Assembly (NCBI GenBank): GCA_024233575.1
Contig: JACKPN010000010.1
Coordinates: 1-57,415, forward strand
Reading direction: 5' to 3'
Length of the DNA stretch: 57,415 nucleotides
Source: Chlamydiales bacterium
GTDB taxonomy: Bacteria; Chlamydiota; Chlamydiia; Chlamydiales; Criblamydiaceae
Part shown: positions 26,091-34,521 of the stretch, piece by piece
Layout: each line of letters begins with the position of its first letter
Position numbering within the stretch: the stretch's first letter is position 1
Notes under the pieces: generated by a model
The model's database searches: none
Told to the model about the DNA's origin: nothing
The model's input: the letters and a program-made list of their open reading frames with translations, nothing else
Position numbers and translations under genes: made by a program

Positions 26091-26183
26091 GTGGAAACTC
26101 CTCTTTTTCAAAATAAAATAGTGATCTTTGATTTGTGTAAAGTAAATATTTTTATTCTTTTAAGGTAATAAAATGTGTGTTAT

Positions 26184-26189
26184 TATAAT
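26184..26189 (+). promoter_or_regulatory. Possible -10 box for the kinase-like gene
   Basis: TATAAT lies in a very AT-rich divergent region 26 bases before the ATG. The matching -35 is weak, so the call is tentative. Confidence 0.35.
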
Positions 26190-26214
26190 TGAAATAAAAA
26201 TCGTTTAGGTTGTT

Positions 26215-27183
26215 ATGGGTCGTTTAATAAAATTAATCCTTTCTTTTGTTTTATTTTTCTCTGTTGTTTTAGCGGAAACTACAATAGTTAATTCTCCAAC
26301 AGAACATTATACGATTACAAAAAAAATAGGTGAAGGAGCCTTTGGCAAAGTCTATGCCGTGGAAAACCCCGAAGGAGAAAAATTCGCTCTTAAGACTTAT
26401 AAAGGCATCACGGGTGAACCAAGTATGCAGTTTCTTTACTGTCTCGATGACTTGGAACGGGAATATTCAAGAGGCCAAGAGTTGGATCACCCTCATATCA
26501 TTAAAACCATCGAATATTTTCACGTTCTAGATGGCCAAGATACGGAAACACGCTATTTGGTACTTCAGTACGTAGATGGCATTGCGCTGCGGAGAGTAGA
26601 AAAGAAAAGTATCTCTCAAAAACAAGCGCTGTTGGCAACGCTAGAGCTGATCGATGCTTTGCAGCATGGGTTGGATCGCAACCTTGTTTATCTCGATCTA
26701 CATCTAGATAATATCATGATGAGCAGAGGGGATGGCGTGATGGTGATTGATCTAGCAAGCTTTTTCAACCCCGATGAGCTTGCTGAATTTGTTTTAAACT
26801 TTTTTTATTTCGACGATGAAGATGAGACGGTTAGCCTTGTACCGGCTGCGTATAATGCACGCATGTTTAAAAAGGCGTTTATGGCTAAAAAATCAGCCGT
26901 TACAGTCCAAGAAGGTAAGAATCCTTTCATCGAGATGAGCAATGAAGAGATCTTTGCCGCCTATCTGCCGCAATATGTCGATCAGATTACAGAAATATGC
27001 GGGTATATTATTTCCATTTCAGATTTTTCTCATGAAGAAAAGGCAAGGATCCGCGCTGAGATCAAGCAGGTCTCCTGGAGGTATATCTTAGAAGCTGACG
27101 ATGGCGATAACCATCCTGTCGAATTTTATTTTGAAGAAATTGTCGAAACTCTTCAATCCCATCTTGAGAATCTATCTCACTAA
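26215..27183 (+). CDS. Exported Ser/Thr protein kinase-like protein
   Basis: A 322-residue protein with a clear signal peptide (about 1-20, ending VVLA) directly followed by a eukaryotic-type kinase domain. Seen: glycine loop GEGAFGKVY (39-47), ATP lysine in FALK (60), a helix-C glutamate near 83, catalytic loop YLDLHLDN (159-166; HRD is YLD, but the Asp and Asn remain), and the metal Asp in IDLA (179, replacing DFG). All catalytic residues are kept, so activity is plausible. A Sec-exported kinase would act in the periplasm, the inclusion or the host. It stands alone, with an AGG-type ribosome site. Confidence 0.85.
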   Translation: MGRLIKLILSFVLFFSVVLAETTIVNSPTEHYTITKKIGEGAFGKVYAVENPEGEKFALKTYKGITGEPSMQFLYCLDDLEREYSRGQELDHPHIIKTIEYFHVLDGQDTETRYLVLQYVDGIALRRVEKKSISQKQALLATLELIDALQHGLDRNLVYLDLHLDNIMMSRGDGVMVIDLASFFNPDELAEFVLNFFYFDDEDETVSLVPAAYNARMFKKAFMAKKSAVTVQEGKNPFIEMSNEEIFAAYLPQYVDQITEICGYIISISDFSHEEKARIRAEIKQVSWRYILEADDGDNHPVEFYFEEIVETLQSHLENLSH

Positions 27184-27292
27184 AAAAAGTTTACATGTTT
27201 TGGACTGCCAGAAATCTACATCCAGCTAATTTTGCAAGTGGCTCTAAAGAGCAATTATGCTAATACATTGATAGTTCGGTGCAGAGGATAGA

Positions 27293-28180
27293 TTGATGGA
27301 AGAGTTGAAAATCTGGCTTGCCCAGCCCGTGGATGCTGCCCCTTTAGCATTATTTCGTTTCCTTTTTGGAACGACGATTTTTCTGTTCGTTATCAGCAGA
27401 TTCCGATCGTGGCATGAATACTACACATCCAGCCCTTTCTATTTTCATTATGAGATAACACCATTTATCCGCCCCTGCGGAAAAATAGGTATGTTCCTTA
27501 TTCTGGCAACAAATGCAATAGCCCTTCTTTTCTTTGCCCTAGGCTTGCTGTATCCTATTAGCGCTGCGATCGCTTTCCTCACATATACATACATTTTTTT
27601 ATGTGATAAATCCTGCTATGTGAACCACTTCTATTTGACAGCACTGCTACTTTTCTTGTTTTGTTTTACCGGCGGCGACCGCGCACTTTCTTTAGATCAC
27701 GTACTCTTTCAAACAGAGGAAGGGACAATTCCTTACTGGAACATTCTGATATTTCAATTGCAGATTGCTATTGTCTATACTTATGCGGGACTGAATAAGA
27801 TCAATCGTGATTGGCTTGTTTGCGGACAGTCGTTGAGAAGCGTGATGACCACTTTTGAGGGAACCACAAGCTTGAAAGATTGGAGTATTCATCACTATTG
27901 CTTTAATGAAACGATTGCAGCCTCCCTGAAAAAGTGGTTCAGATCAGATAGGGTGATCACTGCCGCATGCTGGTACTCGATGTTCCTTGACCTTACCATC
28001 ATTTGGATGCTCCTGATCCCTGCTACCCATTGGTTTTCTGTTCCGCTTTATCTCACCTTCACGTTCTTCAACCAGTGGTTTTTCAATATCAGCACTTTTC
28101 CCTACATCAACTATGCGGCGTTACTTCTGTTTCTTAGTCCACAGTTTTCTCGTACCATCATAAACTGGATAGGGGGGTGA
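27293..28180 (+). CDS. Gamma-carboxylase-like protein, membrane half (HTTM domain)
   Basis: A 295-residue polytopic protein like the N-terminal membrane domain of vitamin K-dependent gamma-glutamyl carboxylase: MMEELKIWLAQPVDAAPLALFR, the YYTSSPF region, YAGLNKINRDWL, and FEGTTSLKDW are recognisable. It stops with IGG-TGA at 28178, directly after a G6 tract (28172-28177). The next frame encodes the missing C-terminal half. With a seventh G the two would be one 451-residue protein, the usual bacterial length. The enzyme would carboxylate glutamates of exported peptides using reduced quinone and CO2. Confidence 0.8.
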   Translation: MMEELKIWLAQPVDAAPLALFRFLFGTTIFLFVISRFRSWHEYYTSSPFYFHYEITPFIRPCGKIGMFLILATNAIALLFFALGLLYPISAAIAFLTYTYIFLCDKSCYVNHFYLTALLLFLFCFTGGDRALSLDHVLFQTEEGTIPYWNILIFQLQIAIVYTYAGLNKINRDWLVCGQSLRSVMTTFEGTTSLKDWSIHHYCFNETIAASLKKWFRSDRVITAACWYSMFLDLTIIWMLLIPATHWFSVPLYLTFTFFNQWFFNISTFPYINYAALLLFLSPQFSRTIINWIGG

Positions 28181-28647
28181 TGAGCGACTACCAGCTTTAT
28201 TTTTTTGTTATCTATCTCGCAATTCAGGTGCTTTTGCCCCTTCGTCGCTTTATTAAAGTGTTCATTATACAGAAAGGCAAAGGAGATCTGATGAGCGACA
28301 GTCATTTTTTCTTTTCTTGGACGATGATGCTACGCACTTCAACAGGATATGTGGACTTCACGGTTTTCGACCGTAATACAGGAGAGGTGATCCTGCGATT
28401 TGTACCCGATGAAGTGCTGCACTACCGGCAGCACCTCTTTCTTTCCAAGTACCCATCTTGCGTGATCATGTATGCAAAATACCTACAGAAGTTGCATCGC
28501 CTAGATGAAAAAAACTATGGAATACATGTCTATTTTGAGCTCAATGTCAATGAGCGCGGTTTCAAAAAAGTTGTTGATGAAAGAACCGATTTTTGCCAAG
28601 AGAAGGTGAAAGTTGTAGGTTTGTATGACTGGATGACTTATCCTTAG
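28180..28647 (+). CDS. Gamma-carboxylase-like protein, C-terminal half
   Basis: A 155-residue reading frame starting at an ATG that shares a base with the preceding stop (TGATG). It begins with one more hydrophobic helix and LLPLRRFI, then FFFSWTMMLRTSTGYVDF, LHYRQHLFLSKYP and the hydrophilic end, as in the extracytoplasmic part of bacterial gamma-carboxylase-like proteins. It is open upstream only by a GTG (28177). Either it is translated by coupling, joined by slippage at G6, or the gene is broken. Confidence 0.8.
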   Translation: MSDYQLYFFVIYLAIQVLLPLRRFIKVFIIQKGKGDLMSDSHFFFSWTMMLRTSTGYVDFTVFDRNTGEVILRFVPDEVLHYRQHLFLSKYPSCVIMYAKYLQKLHRLDEKNYGIHVYFELNVNERGFKKVVDERTDFCQEKVKVVGLYDWMTYP

Positions 28648-28668
28648 AGAGTTATGTTGAGGTTTTAT

Positions 28669-29682
28669 ATGCGAAAAAAACTGTTGATCGTATCATTAAT
28701 ATCCTGCTTTCTTGCTCACTCCGCCTGGGCGGAACTGACCATTAGCAGGCGTCCGGCTTGTGTTATTCAAGGACCGGACTCTGGGTTAGAGCGTCCCGAG
28801 GGGATTACTTTTTCGCCAACAGGCGATTTGTTGGCTGTGGCAAACTCTGCAGGACCATCAGTGACGGTGTACCGTCGTACAGATGAAGATCATGGAGTAT
28901 ATGAGCGAACCCCAGCATGCATTTTGAAGATGCCGGCAGTTGTCCGCTACCCCCATGATGTGGAGTTCTCACCATGTGGAGAATACCTCGCTGTTGCCAG
29001 CAGGGACAATAATAGCATCGTTATTTTTCAAAGAAAGGGTGACATGTTTCATGAACAGCCATATTGGGTGTTCGACGGTGCCGGCACGAAGTTGAATATG
29101 CCGGCAGGACTAAGTTTCTCTCCCGATGGAAAAACGATGGGCGTGGCTAACCGTGCCGGTAATGATTCTGTTTTATTTTTTTCTACGTCTTCAAAAAAGA
29201 AAATGCGCTGTACGTCAAAGCCGTTCCAAGTGATTACCAATAGCGAACTGCTTGAGCATGAAATTGCCGCTACGCATGCGATCGCCTTCGCTCCCGACGG
29301 AAATCATGTGGCCTTGGTAAATAAACGGACGAACTGTAACGGCGGCGGTAAATCAGCATTGGTGATTTTGGAGAAGTCGCAGGATAAGAAGAATAATATA
29401 CGCTATTATCCTGTCTATTTTGAGTTGTATGGGGTCGAGTGCTTACATTCGATCAATTACCATCCATCCGGAAAGTATCTGGGAGTTACACATGAACGCG
29501 AAGATGTCTGGATTTATGAACAGGTTGAAGGAACTTCGGAATTTCGCCACGTTTTTTCTATCGGCGTGGACAAAAAAGGAAATTTTGAAGGATCCAAAGG
29601 AGTAGCTTTCTCTCCGGACGGCAAGAGCATTGCTATTTCAACAATGGTTCCGGAGATTATCGTTTACGACATTACCGAATAA
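28669..29682 (+). CDS. Exported beta-propeller (YVTN/NHL-like)
   Basis: A 337-residue exported protein. The ATG at 28669 has GAGG six bases upstream; the signal peptide MRKKLLIVSLIS...SAWA follows. The mature protein has about six repeats with the theme 'RPEGITFSPTGDLLAVAN', 'PHDVEFSPCGEYLAVAS', 'MPAGLSFSPDGKTMGVAN', 'SKGVAFSPDGKSIAIST', typical of a seven-bladed propeller. No catalytic residues are evident, so a binding or scaffold role is more likely. It follows the gamma-carboxylase gene by 21 bases and may be its substrate or partner. Confidence 0.85.
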   Translation: MRKKLLIVSLISCFLAHSAWAELTISRRPACVIQGPDSGLERPEGITFSPTGDLLAVANSAGPSVTVYRRTDEDHGVYERTPACILKMPAVVRYPHDVEFSPCGEYLAVASRDNNSIVIFQRKGDMFHEQPYWVFDGAGTKLNMPAGLSFSPDGKTMGVANRAGNDSVLFFSTSSKKKMRCTSKPFQVITNSELLEHEIAATHAIAFAPDGNHVALVNKRTNCNGGGKSALVILEKSQDKKNNIRYYPVYFELYGVECLHSINYHPSGKYLGVTHEREDVWIYEQVEGTSEFRHVFSIGVDKKGNFEGSKGVAFSPDGKSIAISTMVPEIIVYDITE

Positions 29683-31150
29683 GCGCTTTTGTTAAGACTG
29701 TACATGCTTCATCCGGAGTCATTTCTTCGGTGATTACGTTTTGTATGAGAGTATCTTCCAACTTGCCGAATTCATCCCGGAGCAAGAGACGGCTGACATG
29801 CGCTGTCAATGCATCTTCAAAGGTGGAGTAGCGGTTAATGAATTGTAAGAACGTCGCCCACTGCGAGAAAAAATCATCGGTCATCAATATAGCACTGAGC
29901 TTCTCGGCAATCTGCAAAGCGCTATCATCGTTGCGCGCTGTCGTGAAGTAGTTTACGACATGATGCAAACTAAGAAAGCGAGCAATCACGACAAGACTGT
30001 CGTAAAGCTCTTTTTTATGTGGGCTTCTTTCGTAAAAAGGCACCTTTCCAAGCATCAGCGTGTCAAAGAGCGACAGATCTCCGGTGCACCCGATGACCTT
30101 ACCGCTACGCTCCATCGTCCTGATGAAGTCAAACATCGGCAACGGAAAGGCATGAACGAGGATGAGAGTCTTGCCACCTGTTAAGCGCGTTTCAATGGTG
30201 TGTTCAACAACGTTATTCTCGACAACCTGTACCTGCGATATGCCCAGAGATCTCAGTGTTTGCTCATCTAATTGCTCTAAAGTTTGTTGTGCTATTCTGG
30301 GGGCGACAACGAGGCAGTCGTTACTGTTTACCTTTTCTAGATAAAGAACAAGATACAGGAAGATCAACTGATCCTCAGGAGTTTTTGTGATATAGGCCAC
30401 ATATAGGGCGTTGTCGGCATGATCCTTCAGATAATTGTAAAATCCCTCCGCTTCCCAATGTGTTTTCGAGGGGAGCGGATTGCGTAAGAAAATACCCTCT
30501 TCGTAAGGCATAAGCCCCATGCTATACCAACCATACTGATTTAGGTTGGCAAACCCTTGAAAATTTCCTGTCTCACTGAAATAGATAGATTTTGAAGATA
30601 ATTCAGGATTTTCAAAGGTGTTCAAAGCCAGTGCGATATGTACAATGCCTTGACTGTTTACCATCAACTTATACACTTCTGCTTGTCGAGTATTTTGTGG
30701 TTTGGCGCCTTCCAGAACAGATTCAAGCGCAGGACTATCGCGCTGTTCGCGAAAGGAATAGATAGCGTCTTCTGAAAGCCCATAGTCTTCAAAATGGATT
30801 CCGGGTAGTTGCTGCTCGTGCGTATAGACGATCTTAACATGGTAATCCTTAAGAGTCTGTGCGGAACGTAACAATGCATAATAGTCGCCGATGCCGTCCC
30901 AATGAACAGAACTAACGAGAAAGAGTAAATGTTTTTGAGGAATGGCTGCTTCTCTATAGATATGCAAAAAAAGTTTATTTAATAGAAATTGTGCAATATT
31001 TTTTTTAACCCCCTCATTTTTGGTATGGCCGGAACGCTCCAACGTTTCAATGTAATGGAGAAGCAATGGGCTGATTATTTTCTGAATTAAAGAATTGTTT
31101 ACGATTCGATTCAGTGTCATAGCCTTACCTTTATTGTCCGTATCATCCAT
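29672..31150 (-). CDS. Hypothetical 492-residue protein, possibly GT-B-like
   Basis: Large soluble protein without signal peptide that I do not recognise. Near residue 80 LLFLVSSVHWDGIGDYYALLRS resembles the start of a Rossmann half, and later GGKTLILVHAF followed by GKVIGCTGDLSLFDTLMLGKVPFYE resembles the nucleotide-sugar-binding half of GT-B glycosyltransferases (Gly-Asp then 'lGKvP'). This is fold-level inference with low certainty. Its end overlaps that of the propeller gene by 11 bases (convergent). Confidence 0.6.
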   Translation of the reverse strand: MDDTDNKGKAMTLNRIVNNSLIQKIISPLLLHYIETLERSGHTKNEGVKKNIAQFLLNKLFLHIYREAAIPQKHLLFLVSSVHWDGIGDYYALLRSAQTLKDYHVKIVYTHEQQLPGIHFEDYGLSEDAIYSFREQRDSPALESVLEGAKPQNTRQAEVYKLMVNSQGIVHIALALNTFENPELSSKSIYFSETGNFQGFANLNQYGWYSMGLMPYEEGIFLRNPLPSKTHWEAEGFYNYLKDHADNALYVAYITKTPEDQLIFLYLVLYLEKVNSNDCLVVAPRIAQQTLEQLDEQTLRSLGISQVQVVENNVVEHTIETRLTGGKTLILVHAFPLPMFDFIRTMERSGKVIGCTGDLSLFDTLMLGKVPFYERSPHKKELYDSLVVIARFLSLHHVVNYFTTARNDDSALQIAEKLSAILMTDDFFSQWATFLQFINRYSTFEDALTAHVSRLLLRDEFGKLEDTLIQNVITEEMTPDEACTVLTKALIR

Positions 31151-31228
31151 GAATTTCTTATTTCAATAAAGGACGAACTGGGGTAGAATGCAGCCGTCAA
31201 GAATGGATGAAAAGGAGAAATCCCCTTG

Positions 31229-32131
31229 ATGAAACGTCTTTATGCTTTTGCATGCTGTGCACTCTTTTGTTGGTCAAGTCATGTTAGTGCTTTACCAATC
31301 CAGACATCTGTTACAGGTTCTGTTGGATACCGCTACGAATTACTAAGCAACCGCATTGCAACATACCGTACCGACGATAGCCTTTCCATGATTGATGATT
31401 TGACATTGAAAGATATCGGCATTTATCAAACAAACATCCAGGGGAATCTTTTTGTAGGAAAGTGTCTGCAATTTTCAGTGCTTGGCGGGTATTCCGATAT
31501 TTTGGGCGGCAGATATAGCGAAAAGGTGGTGCAGTTCGATGCTGTGGAAACAGTAGCGACAATTAAAGGGGGATATGGACGTGATTTTTCAATTATCGGC
31601 ACTTACAACTACCCGATTTGTGATAACTTCACCTTAGGACCTTCCATAGGGTTCTTCTATAGCGATCTGAAAACATGGATCACACAAGTTAAAGAAGATG
31701 GCAATTCAACGCCCGAACTCGAAGGAGTTAATTATAAGAACCTGTGGCGAGGCGCCAAAGCAGGATTATTCGCCCAAGGTTTTCTCCATGCGTATTATTT
31801 CTCTGTCGACTACTATTTTTACGTTCCTGTTTGGAGAGCAAGCTGGCGTCTTCATGGTCATGATATTCCCGGTGACGTTTTCTCTGATCGACGCGAAGCA
31901 AACCATGGCTATGGCCATTCGTTTACCATCAATGCAAACCGCCGATGTGCCAAGTCTTTTGTTCTGGGCACCGGATTCACTTACCGCTATCTCCATGCTT
32001 ATAATGGGCAATCACAACCGCAAGCGGGATCTTTTTCTGACGTGGGATTGAGTTCAATAGTAGAAGATCGCGTCATTGGCGTTAATTGGCATACCCTAGA
32101 AGCAGTTCTTTATCTCGATTATTGTTTCTGA
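31229..32131 (+). CDS. Exported outer-membrane beta-barrel-like protein
   Basis: A 300-residue protein with a signal peptide (MKRLYAFACCALFCWSSHVSA) and a mature part of alternating aromatic strands (VGYRYELLS, SVLGGYSD, YYFSVDYYFYVPVW) ending in YLDYCF, the C-terminal aromatic of barrels. The ATG at 31229 follows AAGGAG at 11 bases; an overlapping TTG at 31226 is less likely. The family is unknown; the layout resembles MOMP/Omp-like chlamydial barrels, with only a few cysteines. Confidence 0.68.
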   Translation: MKRLYAFACCALFCWSSHVSALPIQTSVTGSVGYRYELLSNRIATYRTDDSLSMIDDLTLKDIGIYQTNIQGNLFVGKCLQFSVLGGYSDILGGRYSEKVVQFDAVETVATIKGGYGRDFSIIGTYNYPICDNFTLGPSIGFFYSDLKTWITQVKEDGNSTPELEGVNYKNLWRGAKAGLFAQGFLHAYYFSVDYYFYVPVWRASWRLHGHDIPGDVFSDRREANHGYGHSFTINANRRCAKSFVLGTGFTYRYLHAYNGQSQPQAGSFSDVGLSSIVEDRVIGVNWHTLEAVLYLDYCF

Positions 32132-32243
32132 ACTTTCTCGGTTTGAACAATATCTTTCAGAAAAAAAAATTAGTAAAGGATCTCTTGAAGTTGTTTTGAT
32201 GTCATGCTACTTTTTTTACCACTTGTTAAAAAGAGTGTGAAGT

Positions 32244-33164
32244 ATGCCATTCAGACGATCCATTTTTTTCTTGCTGCTACTATCAACCTCTCTTGCAGGG
32301 GATGTTTTGCAGCATCTCCACCCTTGTACCGGTAAGATCGACAAGCAAGAGCTGAAGCATGTCGACTTTATCTATTTGATTAATCTTGACGAACGACCCG
32401 AAAAATTAGCGAATACCTTAAAGGAGCTAGAACCTTACGGAATTCATCCGTACCGTTTTTCTGCCGTTAATGGCTGGAGACTGTCGTTGGAGGTCATCAA
32501 TGATGTGGGAGTCCGCTATCAGCCATGGATGCAGCAAGGGTACTATGGAACATGCTACCTTCCGGAAAATAAAGGACAGCAAACGCTGGAAAAAATTAAC
32601 ATCATTGGAAGAAATTACTTCTGTCAAACATTGTCTTTAGGTGCAATAGGATGCTGCATGAGCCACCTATCTGTCCTTAAAGATGCTTATGATAGCGGAT
32701 ATGAGACTATCTGGGTAATGGAAGATGATATTCAAGTATTGAGATCGCCGCATCTTATTTCCAAAATTATCGAAGATCTTGATGCAGCCGTTGGCAGCGA
32801 TGGATGGGACATTCTCTATACTGACCGCGATACTAAAGGAAGCGATGGTAAGTATGTCATTTGTGAGAGCTATTATCCTAGGCCAAATTTTGTCCCAGGC
32901 GATCCTTCGCGTTTTGCAATGAAGCGCAGGATAGCAAAGCAGATCAGACAAGTCGGTGCGCGCTATGGAACATACTCTATGATTATTCGGAGGTCTGGCA
33001 TACGCAAACTCTTGGATTTCTTTCGTCAATATCAAGTATTTCTTCCTTACGACATGGATATTTACCTCCCTGAAGAAATACGCATGTTTACGGTTATGAA
33101 AGATATTGTTTCCACATATCCTACAGCGGCAAGCGATAACAGAATCCCTGGATACTTTTTTTGA
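32244..33164 (+). CDS. Exported family-25 glycosyltransferase-like protein, copy 1
   Basis: A 306-residue protein. A Sec-type signal peptide (FFLLLLSTSLA, about 1-18) precedes a glycosyltransferase family 25 domain: FIYLINLDERPEKL (about 34-47), HPYRFSAVNGW, GAIGCCMSHLSVLKDAYD, and WVMEDDIQV with the acidic metal site. Family 25 enzymes normally add hexoses to LPS or collagen-like substrates in the cytoplasm or ER; a bacterial copy with a signal peptide is odd. It is a close paralogue of the next gene. Confidence 0.85.
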   Translation: MPFRRSIFFLLLLSTSLAGDVLQHLHPCTGKIDKQELKHVDFIYLINLDERPEKLANTLKELEPYGIHPYRFSAVNGWRLSLEVINDVGVRYQPWMQQGYYGTCYLPENKGQQTLEKINIIGRNYFCQTLSLGAIGCCMSHLSVLKDAYDSGYETIWVMEDDIQVLRSPHLISKIIEDLDAAVGSDGWDILYTDRDTKGSDGKYVICESYYPRPNFVPGDPSRFAMKRRIAKQIRQVGARYGTYSMIIRRSGIRKLLDFFRQYQVFLPYDMDIYLPEEIRMFTVMKDIVSTYPTAASDNRIPGYFF

Positions 33165-33411
33165 ACGTTGTATTTTTGACAATGCCGTCCCAAAATCGCC
33201 GAAGGAAAAAGCTTTTTGTGTTGGACATGCATTCGTATTAGAAACCACCCTAGGAAATGTTTTTTAGTCTTATGCGGTGAAAACAGATCCCGAATAATTT
33301 TAGACTGAATCCAGTATGTCTGGTAATTTTTTTTTCATTGATGTAAACAAGTTTCTTGTCAATCGCCAAGGTGGCAGAGACTGTTATCGGAATTAATGTA
33401 AGGAAGAAATT

Positions 33412-34368
33412 ATGAAAATGAGATTATTTTTGCTCTTAATGATATCGCTGTGTGCAGTATTGCATGCTGACTTGCGTGATCATCTGCGCCCGTGCGAAAA
33501 CAAGGGCAGCAATCATCAAATGAAAAATATCGACTTTATTTATGTGATCAATCTTGATGAACGTCCAGAAAAACTGGAAAAAACGATGCAGGAATTGGAG
33601 CCTTATAACATCCATCCCTATCGTTTTTCCGCAGTTAATGGATGGAAGCTCACTCTTGAGGAAATCAATGAGTTGGGGGTGAAATATGAACCTGGTATGA
33701 GGAGCAATCTTTGGGGGACATGCTACCTTCCTGAAGATGGAGGCGAGCCTCATCATGAGATAATGCAGGTGCCCGGTAGAAACTATTTCTGTCATTGCAT
33801 GGCTCGCGGAGCGATCGGCATCTGTTTGAGCCATTTGTCAATCCTTCAAGATGCCTACGATAGCGGATATGAAACAATTTGGGTAATGGAAGATGATATT
33901 CAGGTGATTCGTTCTCCTTTGGTAATCCCTGAGCTGATCGCAGAGCTTGACCGTTTAGTTGGCAAAAAAGGTTGGGATATCCTTTTTACCGATCCCGATA
34001 CGAAAAACCAAAAAGGCGCCTATGTAGAGTGCCATGGACATGCCCATCGGCCAAATTTCACTCCTAAACATCCTGGTCGCTTTGCTAAGCGATCTCAGTG
34101 CGGTCCCTATTTTAGAAAAGTTGGTGCACGGTATGGCGCATACTCGATGATTGTTAGAAGATCGGCAATGAAGAAGATTCTCGATTTTATCAATCAATAT
34201 CAGATTTTTCTTCCTCTTGATATGGATTTCTACCTTCCTGATGACATTAGATTGTACACGACTTCCTGTGATATCGTGTCAACGCGTCCCGTTGCTGAGT
34301 CTGACAATGGCAAGCCAGGATATATCCTGGATAAAAAAGATGCATTGCTTGTCGATGATAAGGGCTAG
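33412..34368 (+). CDS. Exported family-25 glycosyltransferase-like protein, copy 2
   Basis: A 318-residue paralogue of the preceding protein, with very similar blocks throughout (NLDERPEKLEKT, PYRFSAVNGWKL, SHLSILQDAYDSGYETIWV, MEDDIQVIRSP, VGARYGAYSMIVRRS). It also has its own signal peptide (MKMRLFLLLMISLCAVLHA). The C-terminus is about 14 residues longer. The genes are 247 bases apart with no terminator seen between them, consistent with an old tandem duplication. AAGGAAG precedes the ATG. A strong palindromic terminator follows. Confidence 0.85.
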   Translation: MKMRLFLLLMISLCAVLHADLRDHLRPCENKGSNHQMKNIDFIYVINLDERPEKLEKTMQELEPYNIHPYRFSAVNGWKLTLEEINELGVKYEPGMRSNLWGTCYLPEDGGEPHHEIMQVPGRNYFCHCMARGAIGICLSHLSILQDAYDSGYETIWVMEDDIQVIRSPLVIPELIAELDRLVGKKGWDILFTDPDTKNQKGAYVECHGHAHRPNFTPKHPGRFAKRSQCGPYFRKVGARYGAYSMIVRRSAMKKILDFINQYQIFLPLDMDFYLPDDIRLYTTSCDIVSTRPVAESDNGKPGYILDKKDALLVDDKG

Positions 34369-34427
34369 CATTCTTGCGAAAATAGATCTAGTTGTGTATT
34401 ACTGTAGGGCAATCTGAAAGCCCTCGT

Positions 34428-34459
34428 CCAAAAAAGAGGTCATATGACCTCTTTTTTGG
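34428..34459. terminator. 32-bp perfect palindrome, likely terminator
   Basis: CCAAAAAAGAGGTCAT is followed immediately by its exact reverse complement, giving a 16-bp stem with almost no loop. The run of six T near the end of each strand lets it work in both directions. It follows the second glycosyltransferase gene and rules out the upstream start of the methyltransferase frame, which begins inside it. Confidence 0.75.
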
Positions 34460-34521
34460 TTTCAGAATCAGTACTGATAAAATGGAGCACTTCAAACAGG
34501 GGAAGTGTGAAAAGTGAGAAA

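Noticed and set aside
34444..34521. Upstream start of the methyltransferase
   Set aside because: It lies inside a perfect palindromic terminator.
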